Assembly: GCA_023430325.1 (NCBI GenBank)
Contig: JAEZAU010000194.1
Coordinates: 1-22,365, forward strand
DNA: 22,365 nt
Direction of reading: 5' to 3'
Origin: Bacteroidota bacterium
GTDB taxonomy: Bacteria; Bacteroidota; Bacteroidia; Flavobacteriales_F; PHOS-HE28
A program made the translations under genes and the position numbers. The notes under the pieces were generated by a model that had not been told where the DNA came from, searched no databases, and worked only from the letters and a program-made list of their open reading frames with translations. Of this stretch, positions 1-7,914 are shown in pieces (the stretch's first letter is position 1; each line of letters opens with the position of its first letter).

Positions 1-74
1 ATGGGTATCAGTTTTTCACTCAAGGGATGGCAATAACTGTTTGATGATGGCCGCGTGGCTGATAAATGGAAGGA

Positions 75-82
75 TAGTTTTG
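75..82 (+). promoter_or_regulatory. Candidate Bacteroidota -7 promoter box for the SAM hydrolase gene
   Basis: TAGTTTTG matches the Bacteroidota housekeeping sigma -7 consensus TAnnTTTG at every fixed position. It lies 38 bases before the ATG at 121. No clear TTG or TTTG -33 element is seen at the usual 17-21 base spacing, so only the -7 half is supported. The rest of 1-120 shows no convincing gene. Confidence 0.4.
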
Positions 83-120
83 AACGCCGAAGATAAGCCG
101 ATATCCGCCCCTTCGCTGAA

Positions 121-930
121 ATGGCCATCATTACACTCACCACGGACCTTGGCCTTAAAGACCATTATGTGGCCACGGTGAAAGGTGCGATCCTGAGCCA
201 GTTGCCCAATGCGAACATCATCGATGTAACGCATCTGATCACTCCCTTCAACACCGCCCAGGCCGCGTTCGTGGTGAAGCAGACCTATCCTTCCTTCCCA
301 CGCGGTACCATCCATATCATCGGTGTGAATCCTGAAGCCGATGGCCATACCCCGCATCTGGTGGTAAGGCATGATGGACAGTTCTTCATCGGTGCGGACA
401 ATGGTGTCTTCTCGCTGATCTTCGAGGGAAAGCCGCATGAAGCCTTTGAGATCACCATGAAGCTGGATGATGATCACGTGACCTTCCCTACCAAAACCGT
501 CTTTGTGCAGGCGGCATGTCATCTGGCGCGTGGAGGAATGCCCGATGTTATCGGCCGGAAGATCGGTTCCATAAAGGACATGATCGGCTTCCGCCCAGCC
601 ACTGACCAGGCCAGCATCCGTGGCAAGGTGGTGCACATCGACACCTACGGAAATCTCGTGACCAACGTGCGCCGGCAACTTTTTGATGAGATAGGCCGCG
701 GACGCAATTTCCTGATCGATTTCGGCAGCCGGGAGGACCTGATCACATCCTTGAGCAAGACGTACAGCGATGTTCCAATGGGTGAAAGGCTTGCCTTCTT
801 TGGATCGAGCGGCCTGCTGGAGATCGCTGTGAACAAAGGCGTGGAAGGCAGTGGTGGCGGTGCCGCAAGGCTCTTCGGTGTTGAAACGAACGATCCGGTA
901 AGGATCGATTTCCAGGAACGCACCAGATGA
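121..930 (+). CDS. SAM hydrolase (SAM hydroxide adenosyltransferase, DUF62 family)
   Basis: A 269-residue cytosolic protein of the SAM-dependent chlorinase/fluorinase fold. Members without the halogenase insertion use water or hydroxide to split S-adenosylmethionine into adenosine and methionine. The start TLTTDLGLKDHYVATVKG carries the family's N-terminal signature with the catalytic-site Asp. IIDVTHLI and GADNGVFSL (about residues 96-104) are the other hallmark motifs. The C-terminal domain, from about residue 165, holds the GKVVHIDTYGNLVTN strand expected in the family. Length is typical. The ATG at 121 begins exactly at the conserved N-terminus. Its stop overlaps the next start by four bases (ATGA), so the two are translationally coupled. 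Halogenase activity is unlikely in a bacterium of this type; that is family knowledge, not read from active-site residues. Confidence 0.9.
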   Translation: MAIITLTTDLGLKDHYVATVKGAILSQLPNANIIDVTHLITPFNTAQAAFVVKQTYPSFPRGTIHIIGVNPEADGHTPHLVVRHDGQFFIGADNGVFSLIFEGKPHEAFEITMKLDDDHVTFPTKTVFVQAACHLARGGMPDVIGRKIGSIKDMIGFRPATDQASIRGKVVHIDTYGNLVTNVRRQLFDEIGRGRNFLIDFGSREDLITSLSKTYSDVPMGERLAFFGSSGLLEIAVNKGVEGSGGGAARLFGVETNDPVRIDFQERTR

Positions 931-1223
931 TCGTTCGTGTGGTTAAAATGACCTTCAGGCCTGAAGAAGTGAGGCGCTTTCAACAGCTGTTCGAAGAATG
1001 GGCGCCACAGATCCGATCATCGCCCGGTTGCCTCTATCTGGAGCTTTTACATGATATGAACGACCCCAGGATATTCTTCACCTATAGCCAGTGGGAGAAA
1101 ATTTCAGATCTGGACGATTATCGCGTCTCATCGGTATTTTCCAGCGTCTGGCCTACCGTAAAGACACTCTTCGCCGAACCTGCGGTAGCGTGGTCGGTGG
1201 TACGCGAGCATAGAGCGGTATAG
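927..1223 (+). CDS. ABM-domain protein (putative quinol monooxygenase)
   Basis: A 98-residue protein with the antibiotic-biosynthesis-monooxygenase ferredoxin-like fold: an initial strand MIVRVVKMTF, a helix with PEEVRRFQQLFEEWAPQI, then SSPGCLYLELLHD and a FFTYSQWE strand. The 'PGC' turn and the 'YSQWE' segment are typical. These small cytosolic dimers oxidise quinols or act on reactive metabolites without a cofactor, but the substrate here is unknown. The start overlaps the SAM hydrolase stop, and the pair sits upstream of gldFG as one rightward block. The length is normal for a single-domain member. Confidence 0.8.
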   Translation: MIVRVVKMTFRPEEVRRFQQLFEEWAPQIRSSPGCLYLELLHDMNDPRIFFTYSQWEKISDLDDYRVSSVFSSVWPTVKTLFAEPAVAWSVVREHRAV

Positions 1224-1256
1224 ACAATTTGGCGCACTTTGTGCGATCTTAGGGGC

Positions 1257-2126
1257 ATGGCTCGCTTCCTCTCCTTACTGCTTTTGCTCCTGCCTTTCAC
1301 CATTGCTGCACAAGATGATGCAGAAGCCTACCTGCACCGTGCACGCGAGGCATATGCCAATGGCGCTTATGAACCGGCCATGGCCAATGCGGATACGGCG
1401 CTTCGCATGAGAAAAGACCTGGCCGCAGCCTATAAGTTGCGCGGCGATATCAAGCAACGCCAGGCGAATTTCCATGGCGCCATGGTGGATTATGCCAAGG
1501 CCGAAAAGCACGACCCCTCCGATCCGCGACTGTATATCAGCCGATCGGCGCTGCATATCACAGAAGGCCGTACCCGGGACGCGCTCGATGATCTGGACAA
1601 GGCGATCGATCTGGACCCCAACGATCCCGATGCCTGGTACAATCGCGCCTGTGCGTTTTACATGGAGGATAACGGCGAAGCTGCTCTGAAGGACCTTCAC
1701 AAGGCTTTGCAATTGAACAAGGAGGATGCGAACAGCCTGCTTCTTCGTGGTATCATAAAAGGGGAAATGTCGCGTGATTCCGATGGTCTTGCCGATGTGG
1801 AGGAAGCCATGCGTTTGAAACCCGATATCGTGAACGGCACCATCAGTTACGCGGTCTTGTTGCATGGTGCGGGCCGGTATGAAGAAGCGATCGTGAAATT
1901 CACAGAGGTCATCGATTCGGGTTCGGAATTGATAGAAGCTCATTATTTCCGCGGCGATTGCTGGTACAACCTGAACAATAAGGAAAAGGCGTGCGAAGAC
2001 TATCGAACCAGTGCCGAGCTGGGCGATAAGGATTCCCAGTTCATCGTGCGCAACTACTGCAATACCGATCTGGACCGCATACCCAAGAAGCCGGTCCGTC
2101 AGAAGAACATCACGATCGAGTTCTGA
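1257..2126 (+). CDS. Secreted TPR-repeat protein
   Basis: A 289-residue protein that starts with a signal peptide (MARFLSLLLLLLPFTIAAQ, cleavage near residue 19) and then consists almost wholly of tetratricopeptide repeats, about six 34-residue units. Examples of the TPR pattern are AYANGAYEPAMANADTAL, LDDLDKAIDLDPNDPDAWYN and AGRYEEAIVKFTEVID. It should be a periplasmic scaffold for protein-protein contacts; no partner can be read from the sequence. The ATG at 1257 is chosen over an in-frame TTG at 1239 because the signal peptide begins directly there. The gene lies 33 bases after the ABM gene and 79 bases before gldF. TPR proteins are common beside gliding genes, but a gliding role is only inferred from position. 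Confidence 0.85.
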   Translation: MARFLSLLLLLLPFTIAAQDDAEAYLHRAREAYANGAYEPAMANADTALRMRKDLAAAYKLRGDIKQRQANFHGAMVDYAKAEKHDPSDPRLYISRSALHITEGRTRDALDDLDKAIDLDPNDPDAWYNRACAFYMEDNGEAALKDLHKALQLNKEDANSLLLRGIIKGEMSRDSDGLADVEEAMRLKPDIVNGTISYAVLLHGAGRYEEAIVKFTEVIDSGSELIEAHYFRGDCWYNLNNKEKACEDYRTSAELGDKDSQFIVRNYCNTDLDRIPKKPVRQKNITIEF

Positions 2127-2205
2127 TCTCAGCAAGGGCCGCCAAGATCAGTGAACGGCGCGTGCCGCTGTGTACGGCGTTTCTATCTTGCGCCGTTCTT
2201 TCCGC

Positions 2206-2931
2206 ATGCTCTCGCTCATCTTCAAAGAGATCCGTGGTTTCCTGGGTTCGCTGATCGGCCACATCGTGGTGGTGGTGTTCCTGCTGCTTACCGGCCTCTT
2301 CGTCTGGGTGTTTCCGGAGAACATCCTCGATACCGGTTACGCCGATCTGGGCCCGTTGTTCTTCATTGCTCCCTGGGTGTTCCTCTTCCTGGTGCCAGCG
2401 GTCACCATGCGAAGTTTCAGTGAAGAACGCCGCACAGGAACGATCGAATTCCTGTTGACCAAACCACTTTCTGAACTTCAGATCGTGCTGGCCAAATACG
2501 TGGCTGCGGTGGTACTGGTGATCTTCGCGCTGCTGCCCACGCTGGTCTATTGGTTCACCGTGCATGAACTCGCGGTACCCAAAGGAAATGTGGACACAGG
2601 CGGCATCATCGGATCATACATCGGCCTGCTTTTTCTCGGTGCCTGCTTCGCAGCGATCGGCCTGCTTTCTTCAGCACTTACCGACAGCCAGATCGTGGCC
2701 TTCCTGATCGCGGTGTTCCTCTGCTTCATCCTTTACATGGGCTTCGAGTTGATGACGGATTTCCAGTCGTTCGGAGCGCTGGAAGGTCCGTTAAAATCGA
2801 TCGGCATCCACTCCCACTACCAGAGCATGAGTCGCGGCGTGGTGGATCTGCGTGATGTGCTGTATTACCTGGCAATGATCGTGATCTTCCTGCTGATCAC
2901 GCGCACCGTGCTGCAAAGTCGCAAATGGTGA
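2206..2931 (+). CDS. gldF: Gliding-motility ABC transporter permease GldF
   Basis: A 241-residue inner-membrane permease of the ABC-2 type with about six hydrophobic segments (near residues 15-36, 50-70, 94-120, 128-155, 158-180 and 217-237). The start MLSLIFKEIRGFLGSLIG resembles the family's usual N-terminus (a Lys-Glu followed by a phenylalanine-rich stretch before the first helix). The motif SEERRTGTIEFLLTKPLSE after the second helix is the hallmark of ABC-2 permeases. GldF works with the ATPase GldA and with GldG; the transported substrate is not established. ATG 2206 is preferred over GTG 2170, which would add 12 charged residues before the conserved start. A TATCTTG-like sequence at 2184-2190 could be a weak promoter. 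The 3' end overlaps the next gene by seven bases. Confidence 0.9.
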   Translation: MLSLIFKEIRGFLGSLIGHIVVVVFLLLTGLFVWVFPENILDTGYADLGPLFFIAPWVFLFLVPAVTMRSFSEERRTGTIEFLLTKPLSELQIVLAKYVAAVVLVIFALLPTLVYWFTVHELAVPKGNVDTGGIIGSYIGLLFLGACFAAIGLLSSALTDSQIVAFLIAVFLCFILYMGFELMTDFQSFGALEGPLKSIGIHSHYQSMSRGVVDLRDVLYYLAMIVIFLLITRTVLQSRKW

Positions 2932-3419
2932 TCGAAAGAAAAAATACGCTACAGCTACTGGCGATAATGTTCTTTGGACTTCTCGGAGTCTATGCGATCT
3001 TGACAACTATTTTCCCGATCTCGGAGATGCACGATACCGTTCTAACGGTCGGCCATGATAGTTACCTTATCATATCACAGTGGCAAATAGGTATCGTCCT
3101 AAGCTGTGTCGCGTTCTGGGTTGGTTATACGTACTATCGATCGAGCCGGATCACCCATGGTTCAATAAACAAGACTTTGATTATCGGACATCTGATCTTA
3201 TCTACGATAGGTTTGATAGGCTGGATCACTCCATCAATACTGTCCAGCAAACTCACTTCGGAGCCTGATGAAGGACTCTACATCTGTTCAAGCTATGCTG
3301 CGATCGACCGGACTCTGAAGCTCACATCCTATTTTATGATCGCTGGGTTATTAGGTCAATCGTTGTTTCTGGCAAACCTGGCCTTGAGCAATTCTCAGTC
3401 AAAGGTCCATTCGTCATGA
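2925..3419 (+). CDS. Unrecognised four-helix membrane protein between gldF and gldG
   Basis: I do not recognise this 164-residue protein. It has four hydrophobic segments, near residues 9-30 (LLAIMFFGLLGVYAILTTIF), 52-71, 84-106 and 132-155, joined by short loops, and only a short tail. His36, His44, His78 and His89 lie near membrane ends, but there is no clear metal or heme motif. It overlaps gldF by seven bases (ATG 2925, gldF stop 2929-2931) and gldG by four (ATGA at 3416), so it is translated as part of the gld operon. Base composition stands out: five hand-counted 60-base blocks give about 40-48% GC, against about 58-60% in flanking gldF and gldG blocks, and codons are AT-richer. It looks like an insertion into the operon. 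It could be an extra permease-like subunit or an unrelated passenger. Confidence 0.75.
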   Translation: MVIERKNTLQLLAIMFFGLLGVYAILTTIFPISEMHDTVLTVGHDSYLIISQWQIGIVLSCVAFWVGYTYYRSSRITHGSINKTLIIGHLILSTIGLIGWITPSILSSKLTSEPDEGLYICSSYAAIDRTLKLTSYFMIAGLLGQSLFLANLALSNSQSKVHSS

Positions 3420-5149
3420 AGAACTCCCGCAGCGGCAGAACAGGCGACCTGATCGAACTGGCGATCGGGATCGGCATCGTATTGCTGCTGGTCTTCATCG
3501 GATCGTTCTTCCGCCTGCGCGCCGATCTCACCACCGAGAAACGCTACACGCTCACTGCGGCCACGCAGGAATTGGTGCAGGATCTTCCTGATGTCGTCTT
3601 TGTGAAGGTCTATCTCACCGGCGAACTGCCGGCCGATCTGCAGAAACTTTCGCAGGCCACGCGCGATATGTTGGATGAGATGCGGGCGTATTCAACCAAC
3701 ATCGAATATTCCTTCATCGATCCGAACGAAAGTCCCGATGAGAAGACGCGCAACGAGGTCTATGAGCAGTTGCAGAAGCAGGGCTTGAACTACAGCAGCA
3801 TCCGCCTGAAGGATAAAGGGACATTCACCGAACGGATCATCTTCCCGGGTGCGTTGATCACATTCCGCGACAAGACGGTGCCTATGCAATTGCTCAAGAC
3901 ACAGTTGCGCTCACCGGATGCGGACATTGTGAACCGATCGATCAACAACCTGGAATACGAGTTCGCAAGCAGCATCCGCCAGGCGATGGCCCGGCAGCAA
4001 CCGCGCGTTGCTTTTCTGGAAGGCCATGGTGAAGTGGATTCCCTGCGGGTGATGGATGTGGCCAATGCGCTGAAGGAACATTACAAGGTCTCACGCGTGC
4101 GGATCGATGATCGGCTCAACGCGCTGAGCCATAAGCCCGAAGGAATGAACGCGCGCATCAATGACTATGAGGCATTGATCATTGCGCAGCCTGACAGCAC
4201 CTTCACCCATCGGGACAAATACGTCATCGATCAGTTCATCATGAACGGCGGAAAGGTCCTGTGGTGTCTGGACATGATGAACGCCAATCTGGACAGTCTG
4301 CGTGCCCGGCAATTCTCCATTGCCACGCCCAAACCGCTTGATATCGACGATCTGCTCTTCGCCTACGGCGTTCGCATCAACAAGGACCTGCTTCTCGATC
4401 GTAGTTGTGCACCGATCGAGATCTACACGCAGCCATATGGCAATCAACGGAAGCTGGAACGGTTCCCGTGGTATTTCGAACCGGTGATCATTCCCGAAAG
4501 CACTCATCCCATCGTCACCAACATCGATCCGGTACACACGCGCTTCGTCAGCAGCCTCGATACGGTGGGTGCCGAAGGCATTACGAAAACGATCCTGCTC
4601 ACCACTTCACCTTATTCACGCCTTCTGCGGAATCCGGTGCGCATCAGCCTGAACATCGTGGAGATGGACATGGGTTTCGATCGGAACAACATGCCTTACA
4701 TCCCTGTGGGCGCCTTGTTGGAAGGTGAATTCACATCGGCATTCGTCGATCGGCTTCCGCAGGAATTCATCAAAGATCCCCAGGTCGCATACCGCGAAAA
4801 GGGTGAGCGCTCGGCCCAGATCGTGATCAGCGATGGGGATGTTATCATCAATCGCATCGATCCGCAGAAAGGCATGTACTACATGCTCGGCTTCGATCGA
4901 TATACCAACAGCAAGATCTATGGGAACAGGGAATTGATCATCAATGCCATGAACTATCTGCTCGATGACAAGAGCCTGATCAGCATCCGTTCACGTGCCA
5001 TCACTTTACGGCAATTGGACGGACCACGCGTAGAGAACGAGCGCATCAAATGGCAGGTGATCAATATCGCCGTACCCATCATGCTCACGGTCATCTTCGG
5101 GGTCGCTTACAACATCCATCGCCGCCGCCGCTCCACCCAGAACGCATGA
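3416..5149 (+). CDS. gldG: Gliding-motility ABC transporter auxiliary protein GldG
   Basis: A 577-residue protein with an N-terminal membrane helix (about 12-33), a long extracytoplasmic region and a C-terminal helix (about 547-567) followed by a basic tail (HRRRRS). The extracytoplasmic part fits the ABC_transp_aux/GldG family: LTTEKRYTLTAATQELV just after the first helix, VKVYLTGELPADLQKL, RVAFLEGHGEVDSL near residue 200 and ALIIAQPDS followed by FIMNGGKVLWCLD near 270-290. GldG partners with the GldF permease in the gliding-associated ABC complex. The start overlaps the stop of the small membrane gene, and its own stop overlaps the following ATG at 5146. Length is close to that of known GldG proteins. 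Function is assigned from family and gene order. Confidence 0.9.
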   Translation: MKNSRSGRTGDLIELAIGIGIVLLLVFIGSFFRLRADLTTEKRYTLTAATQELVQDLPDVVFVKVYLTGELPADLQKLSQATRDMLDEMRAYSTNIEYSFIDPNESPDEKTRNEVYEQLQKQGLNYSSIRLKDKGTFTERIIFPGALITFRDKTVPMQLLKTQLRSPDADIVNRSINNLEYEFASSIRQAMARQQPRVAFLEGHGEVDSLRVMDVANALKEHYKVSRVRIDDRLNALSHKPEGMNARINDYEALIIAQPDSTFTHRDKYVIDQFIMNGGKVLWCLDMMNANLDSLRARQFSIATPKPLDIDDLLFAYGVRINKDLLLDRSCAPIEIYTQPYGNQRKLERFPWYFEPVIIPESTHPIVTNIDPVHTRFVSSLDTVGAEGITKTILLTTSPYSRLLRNPVRISLNIVEMDMGFDRNNMPYIPVGALLEGEFTSAFVDRLPQEFIKDPQVAYREKGERSAQIVISDGDVIINRIDPQKGMYYMLGFDRYTNSKIYGNRELIINAMNYLLDDKSLISIRSRAITLRQLDGPRVENERIKWQVINIAVPIMLTVIFGVAYNIHRRRRSTQNA

Positions 5150-6153
5150 ACAGACGCTGGCTCCTTCTTCTCCTACTGATAGCGCTGGCCCTGCTGGCCT
5201 GGTTGCTTTACCAACGATCATCTCCCAGCACGCTCGCCGGCCCGTTGAGTGATTTCGCTGTGGCGGACACTGCCGCGGTAGATCGCATCTTCATCGCCGA
5301 TCTACAAGGGCGCACCATCGATCTGCGGCGCGCCGGAGATGGGTGGACGGTGAACGGCATGAAAGCCAAGGCATTTGATGTGCGCCTATTGTTGAAGACC
5401 TTCAAGCGCGTAGAGGTGCGCAGTCCCGTTCCCAAGAGCCAGGAAAGCACCGTGCTTCGTGTCATGGCGGCCTCATCACGCCGGGTGGAGATCTATCAAG
5501 GCGGCCGTGAACCGGAGAAGATCTGGATCATCGGCCATGGCACGAAGGATCATTTCGGCACCTACGCACTGCTGGAAAAACCCGGCAAGGGGCGAAGCAG
5601 CGTTCCTTTCATCCTTGGCATGAGCGGCTTCACAGGCATCCTCGATCCACGGTTCCATACCGATCTGGACCTGTGGCGTAGCAGCGAAATGTTCAGGTAC
5701 GAGGACCTTTATGACCTGGCTTCGGTGGAACTGGAATTCCCTGGTGTGCCACGTTCCTCCTACCGGATCGAGAATCTTCCAGAGGGCAAGGTGCGCATGA
5801 CCGATCTTCAGGGAAAGGAATTACCGTTCGATTCGGTGTTGGTTCGCGGTGCGCTGCTTCCCTACCAGGCGCTCAATTACGAATACATAGAGCGGAACCT
5901 TTCAGAGCATGCCAAGGATTCGCTGCTGGCCACTACGCCGGACCAGGTGCTGCGCGTTACTGAACGCGATGGCGACAGGCGTAACGTGAAATTCTGGTAC
6001 ATGCCCAACAAGAGCGAGGTGAGCCAGTGGGATCCGCAGAAACTGCATGACGAGGTACGCATGCGCGCATTGATGGACGATACCCTGCTGGTGGTGGTGC
6101 AACGCCAGATGTTCGATCGGGTGATACAACCCGCTCATACATTAATCCGTTGA
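5146..6153 (+). CDS. Membrane-anchored DUF4340-like protein of the gld operon
   Basis: A 335-residue protein with one N-terminal membrane anchor (MNRRWLLLLLLIALALLAWL) and the rest outside the cytoplasm. The body starts with DFAVADTAAVDRIFIADLQG, then DGWTVNGMKAKAFDVRLLLK, a pattern of short paired strand-helix units that resembles DUF4340 proteins ('W.vn' followed by a helix that ends in a Val-rich strand). DUF4340 members are often encoded beside gldG-type ABC auxiliary genes, so a role in the same complex is a reasonable inference, but no activity is known. The start at 5146 overlaps the gldG stop (ATGA); an upstream in-frame ATG at 5050 lies inside gldG and would destroy the anchor. The family name is tentative. 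Confidence 0.6.
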   Translation: MNRRWLLLLLLIALALLAWLLYQRSSPSTLAGPLSDFAVADTAAVDRIFIADLQGRTIDLRRAGDGWTVNGMKAKAFDVRLLLKTFKRVEVRSPVPKSQESTVLRVMAASSRRVEIYQGGREPEKIWIIGHGTKDHFGTYALLEKPGKGRSSVPFILGMSGFTGILDPRFHTDLDLWRSSEMFRYEDLYDLASVELEFPGVPRSSYRIENLPEGKVRMTDLQGKELPFDSVLVRGALLPYQALNYEYIERNLSEHAKDSLLATTPDQVLRVTERDGDRRNVKFWYMPNKSEVSQWDPQKLHDEVRMRALMDDTLLVVVQRQMFDRVIQPAHTLIR

Positions 6154-6213
6154 TCCACAGACCATAGTCCCGAGCAAACAGGATCGTGGATAAAGGGGGC
6201 TGGCTGTTGATAA
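6151..6213. promoter_or_regulatory. Cluster of three DnaA-box-like 9-mers upstream of dnaN
   Basis: Three sites each differ by one base from the DnaA box TTATCCACA: TGATCCACA at 6151-6159 on the plus strand, CGTGGATAA at 6185-6193 (TTATCCACG on the minus strand) and TGTTGATAA at 6205-6213 (TTATCAACA on the minus strand). They fall within 63 bases of the 124-base gap before dnaN. DnaA binding here could regulate dnaN or belong to a replication origin. No obvious AT-rich unwinding element is present, which argues against a full origin in this gap. Confidence 0.45.
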
Positions 6214-6222
6214 AACGGCCTG

Positions 6223-6250
6223 TTGCCGCATAGGTGCCCGAATAACTTTG
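6223..6250 (+). promoter_or_regulatory. dnaN promoter (TTG-N17-TAACTTTG)
   Basis: TAACTTTG at 6243-6250 fits the Bacteroidota -7 consensus TAnnTTTG exactly. A TTG at 6223-6225 lies 17 bases upstream as a -33 element. The dnaN ATG follows 27 bases after the -7 box. This also shows that the in-frame TTG at 6248, inside the box, is not the translation start. Confidence 0.6.
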
Positions 6251-6277
6251 CCCGCCCCAGAACAGCCAGACCTACCT

Positions 6278-7399
6278 ATGAAATTCATTGTTTCAAGCAA
6301 CGCACTTCTCAAGCAACTTCAACTTCTTCAAGGTGTGCTGGCCAGCAGCAACACGCTGCCGATCCTGGACAATTTCCTTTTCGAGATCGGTGAGAAGCAA
6401 CTGACCATCACCGCAAGCGATCTGGAGACCACGATCACCGCCAGCATGCCGGTGGAAGCCAAGGACAAGGGCAGTGTGGCCATTCCGGCCCGCCTGCTTC
6501 TCGATACGTTGAAGGCCTTTCCGGAACAACCGCTCACTTTCAGCGTGGACGGGCGGCACCACGGTGTGGAGATCAGCAGCGATCAGGGTAAATACAAAAT
6601 GACCGGCTTCAATGGCGCCGAATTCCCGAAAAGCCCGGTGCTCGAAGACCCAACCACCCTTTCCATGCCGGCGGGCATACTGGCCACTGCCATCAACAAG
6701 ACCATCTTCGCCACCGGCAGCGATGATCTTCGCCCGGTGATGAGCGGTATCTTCTTCGAACTCACCGAAGAGGATGTGCGCTTCGTTGCCACAGATGCAC
6801 ACAAGCTCGTGCGTTACAAGCGTACGGATGTTCGTGCTCCGCGTCCTGCATCGTTCATCGTTCCGAAGAAACCGTTGAACCTGTTACGAAATCATCTCGC
6901 CACCACCAATGCCGAGGTAACGATCGAATTCAACGAGAACAACGCAGCGTTCCGTTTCGATAACACGATCCTGGTCTGCCGCCTGATAGACGGAAAATAT
7001 CCGAATTATGAAGCGGTGATCCCGAAGACGAACCCCAACAAGCTCACCATCGATCGGCAGACCTTCCTGAGCTCCATCCGCCGTGTGGCCATCTTCGCCA
7101 ACAAGACCACGCACCAGGTGCGGCTCCATATCAACGGAAGCCAGCTCACCATCAGTGCAGAAGATCTGGATTACGCCAACGAAGCGAACGAAAAGCTTAC
7201 CTGCGATTACCAGGGTGAGGAGATCACCATCGGTTTCAACTCCCGTTTCCTGGTGGATATGCTCAACAACATTGGCACGGAACATGTCAACCTGGAAATG
7301 AGCGCACCCAACCGCGCGGGTATACTGCTGCCCGGTGAGACCGGCGAAGTAGGCGAGGATATCCTGATGCTGGTGATGCCGGTGATGCTCAATAATTGA
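6278..7399 (+). CDS. dnaN: DNA polymerase III beta subunit (sliding clamp)
   Basis: A 373-residue protein that forms the ring-shaped dimeric clamp holding the replicative polymerase on DNA. The start MKFIVSSNALLKQLQLLQGV is the standard beta-clamp N-terminus, followed by ILDNFLF, TASDLETT and the three repeated clamp domains (about 1-120, 121-245, 246-373). Domain II carries FATGSDDLRPVMSGIFFEL and FVATDAHKLVRY, the family's central signature. The C-terminus ends MLVMPVMLNN, corresponding to the conserved Met-Pro-Met/Val region that helps form the partner-binding pocket. ATG 6278 gives the family start exactly. It has its own promoter and sits after the gld operon, a gene order known from other Bacteroidota. 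Confidence 0.97.
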   Translation: MKFIVSSNALLKQLQLLQGVLASSNTLPILDNFLFEIGEKQLTITASDLETTITASMPVEAKDKGSVAIPARLLLDTLKAFPEQPLTFSVDGRHHGVEISSDQGKYKMTGFNGAEFPKSPVLEDPTTLSMPAGILATAINKTIFATGSDDLRPVMSGIFFELTEEDVRFVATDAHKLVRYKRTDVRAPRPASFIVPKKPLNLLRNHLATTNAEVTIEFNENNAAFRFDNTILVCRLIDGKYPNYEAVIPKTNPNKLTIDRQTFLSSIRRVAIFANKTTHQVRLHINGSQLTISAEDLDYANEANEKLTCDYQGEEITIGFNSRFLVDMLNNIGTEHVNLEMSAPNRAGILLPGETGEVGEDILMLVMPVMLNN

Positions 7400-7407
7400 T
7401 CGGAACA

Positions 7408-7908
7408 ATGAACCATCTGCTCTACGGACTAACGCTGGTGATCGCCATGAACGCCCAGCAGTGCAATGAGGAAAAAAGCGATCGCTCAGGTGATCAAAAG
7501 AACACCTCCACAGCCCCGGCGGAAAACACCAAGGAGCAACCAGTGATAGAAGTGAACGATGGATCGGAGCGGCGTGAGCTCACCGGCCGCAAATGGTATG
7601 TGATCTCGGTGAACGGCGGCGATCTGGTAGCGCCGGAAGGCGGCGAAAGGCCCTGGATAGAATTGAGCGGTGATCGGCTGCAGGGTTTTGGCGGTTGCAA
7701 TGACCTGATGGGCGGCTACACTTTGGAGAATGACCGGCTTGCATTCAATGAGATCGGCTCTACGAAAAAGTACTGTCCCGAGATACAGGCCAGCGAACGT
7801 TCGATCATCGAAATGCTTTCGACGGTCTCCAATTATCGCCTGGAAGGCGAGACCCTCACCCTTCTTCAAGGCACCAATGAGGTGGCGGTGTTGAAGACGA
7901 AGGAGTAG
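7408..7908 (+). CDS. META-domain (HslJ-like) exported protein
   Basis: A 166-residue protein with an N-terminal export signal (MNHLLYGLTLVIAMNAQQC), a low-complexity Ser/Thr/Glu-rich linker to about residue 50, and a META (DUF306) domain. Domain marks are LTGRKWYVISVNG, GDRLQGFGGCNDLMGGY and STKKYCPEI, with the paired Cys of the GCN and KYC motifs that usually define the family. Cys19 after AQQ is not a standard lipobox, so lipoprotein status is uncertain. E. coli HslJ is linked to heat shock and novobiocin resistance, but no biochemical role is known for this group. It starts nine bases after the dnaN stop and may share its transcript. ATG 7408 is preferred over the in-frame TTG at 7396. Confidence 0.8.
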   Translation: MNHLLYGLTLVIAMNAQQCNEEKSDRSGDQKNTSTAPAENTKEQPVIEVNDGSERRELTGRKWYVISVNGGDLVAPEGGERPWIELSGDRLQGFGGCNDLMGGYTLENDRLAFNEIGSTKKYCPEIQASERSIIEMLSTVSNYRLEGETLTLLQGTNEVAVLKTKE

Positions 7909-7914
7909 ACGGCG

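Noticed and set aside
16..678. 220-codon minus-strand frame
   Set aside because: It is antisense to the conserved SAM hydrolase gene and has no recognisable motifs.
1275..2135. 286-codon minus-strand frame
   Set aside because: It is the antisense of the TPR gene, with no family features, and the plus-strand product has clear TPR repeats.
6154..6277. A complete replication origin in the dnaN upstream gap
   Set aside because: DnaA-like boxes are present but the gap is short and has no AT-rich unwinding region, so only a regulatory or partial role is claimed.
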